A DNA stretch of 7,259 nucleotides, from assembly GCA_023266715.1 (NCBI GenBank), contig JAHFPK010000136.1, positions 1-7,259 on the forward strand. The letters are read 5' to 3'. Positions 6,636 through 7,259 of this stretch are shown piece by piece; positions within the stretch are counted from its first letter, which is position 1, and each line of letters opens with the position of its first letter. Source of the stretch: Hyphomicrobiales bacterium. GTDB lineage: Bacteria; Pseudomonadota; Alphaproteobacteria; Rhizobiales; Aestuariivirgaceae. Made by a program: the position numbers and the translations under genes. Under the pieces are notes generated by a model. It did not search any database. It had not been told where the DNA came from and worked only from the letters and a program-made list of their open reading frames with translations.

Positions 6636-6709
6636 TGGGGGATCGGCTAACGGTAGGCCCACAGACTCTGACTCTGTTTGTCTAGGTTCGAATCCTAGTC
6701 CCCCAGCCA
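6636..6709 (+). tRNA. tRNA-Gln (anticodon CTG)
   Basis: A complete 74-base cloverleaf can be drawn. The acceptor stem TGGGGGA (6636-6642) pairs with TCCCCCA (6699-6705). The D stem is GGC (6645-6647) with GCC (6657-6659). The anticodon stem ACAGA (6661-6665) pairs with TCTGT (6673-6677) around loop CTCTGAC, with anticodon CTG at 6668-6670. The T arm is CTAGG-TTCGAAT-CCTAG (6682-6698). The discriminator is G6706 and CCA is encoded at 6707-6709. The weak U1-A72 pair and G73 are typical identity elements of bacterial tRNA-Gln. It decodes CAG. Accessory DNA begins directly downstream. Confidence 0.96.
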
Positions 6710-6772
6710 ACATCAAATGATAGAATTTTATTATCTAAAAACAAGGTATTAGCAGACTCGACTTCTCTTGGA

Positions 6773-6814
6773 GTACACCAAATCAGGCTAAAAAGTACGC
6801 CACCGAGGTACACC
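6773..6814 (+). repeat. Three GTACRCC heptamers downstream of the tRNA
   Basis: GTACACC (6773-6779), GTACGCC (6795-6801) and GTACACC (6808-6814) lie in the same orientation within 42 bases. Two are preceded by A/G-rich contexts (GGAGTACACC, GAGGTACACC). Short direct repeats like this just past a tRNA gene resemble arm-type binding sites of tyrosine integrases, which often use tRNA 3' ends as attachment sites. No integrase gene and no second copy of the tRNA 3' end are in the window, so the attachment-site reading is an inference. Confidence 0.35.
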
Positions 6815-6825
6815 GCGAGTCAGGA

Positions 6826-7239
6826 TTGATTTGTAGTCCAATTTGGCCCGCCTTCAAGCCTTTGCCGATACGCCTCATTGTGTTGAAAAAACCCCTCGCC
6901 GCTGCGGCTGCTGCCCGCCAAAAGGCGCGTTTGGACAGCCGCAAAGATCAACGCCGCAGAACCGATTCTCGCACCTTCGCTGCCGCCGATCATCTCATTC
7001 TGATCACGTCTCTTGATCGGGAAGCGTTTCCACCGGACCGCTTGGCACGCCTTTACCGCCTGCGCTGGCAGATCGAACTCGCCTTCAAGCGCCTGAAGTC
7101 GATCCTCAACATCGACCGGCTTCCCGCCAGACAGCCAGTCCTCGCAAGGGCATGGCTCCTTGCCCATCTCCTTCTGGCACTTCTCGCCGATGACATCCGC
7201 TCTGAACTGGATGTCTTTTCCCCCTCACCACCACACTAA
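6826..7239 (+). pseudogene. IS4-type transposase remnant, 5'-truncated and with an in-frame stop
   Basis: The frame encodes the C-terminal part of a DDE transposase of the IS4 superfamily (DDE_Tnp_1). Recognisable transposase sequence starts about 6862 (LPIRLIVLKKP) and includes the hallmark Y-(2)-R-(3)-E-(6)-K motif in LYRLRWQIELAFKRLK: Tyr77, Arg80, the third catalytic residue Glu84, and Lys91, counted from the TTG at 6826. It continues with DRLPARQPVLARAWLLAHLL. Both catalytic Asp residues and roughly two thirds of a normal protein of about 400 or more residues are missing, so it cannot act. The TAA at 7237-7239 also looks premature: the same frame continues PGGLSLW to the window end, matching the Ser-Leu-Trp segment common in these proteins. 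The first dozen codons are probably not transposase sequence. No terminal inverted repeat is visible. Confidence 0.8.
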
Positions 7240-7259
7240 CCGGGCGGCCTCTCTTTGGC

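Noticed and set aside
1..7259. CRISPR arrays, riboswitches and rRNA genes
   Set aside because: No regularly spaced repeats, riboswitch cores or rRNA sequence were recognised on either strand.

Overview
The window reads as chromosomal DNA of an alphaproteobacterium, probably of the Hyphomicrobiales (Rhizobiales) type. The grounds are the protein families and their wording (a PleC/DivJ-like kinase H-box, a short Ppx/GppA phosphatase overlapping rlmE, a DUF2189 membrane protein) and an intergenic palindrome resembling the rhizobial RIME elements. No genus can be named from this alone.

Layout, left to right. (1) 1-222, plus strand: the last 73 codons of a UbiA-superfamily prenyltransferase, most like heme O synthase. 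(2) 279-1079, minus strand, convergent with it: a DUF2189 multi-pass membrane protein. (3) 1227-1500, minus strand: a decayed PCu(A)C copper-chaperone gene with signal peptide and N-terminal half only, then a frameshift and stop. (4) 3451 down to 1662, minus strand: a two-gene operon with a Ppx/GppA family phosphatase and rlmE (23S rRNA 2'-O-methyltransferase), joined by an ATGA stop/start overlap. (5) 3647-6474, plus strand, divergent from that operon: a soluble histidine kinase without a sensor domain, followed after 14 bases by a 648-residue HerA-like hexameric ATPase. (6) 6490-6558: a palindromic intergenic repeat. (7) 6636-6709: tRNA-Gln(CTG) with encoded CCA. (8) 6710-7259: AT-rich DNA with three GTACRCC heptamers, then a 5'-truncated IS4-type transposase remnant, also interrupted by a TAA. 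This looks like accessory DNA accumulated beside a tRNA gene.

How the genes work together: rlmE and the Ppx/GppA protein fit a housekeeping unit linking ribosome maturation to polyphosphate or (p)ppGpp turnover. The UbiA-like protein and the PCu(A)C remnant would both belong to terminal-oxidase assembly (heme O and copper delivery), but they are separated and one is dead. The kinase/HerA pair is the least understood part: an orphan cytosolic kinase apparently co-transcribed with a DNA-translocase-type ATPase that has a long disordered tail and a short terminal motif. I see no clear new defence or mobile system. The kinase/HerA pair and the tRNA-linked junction are the best leads.
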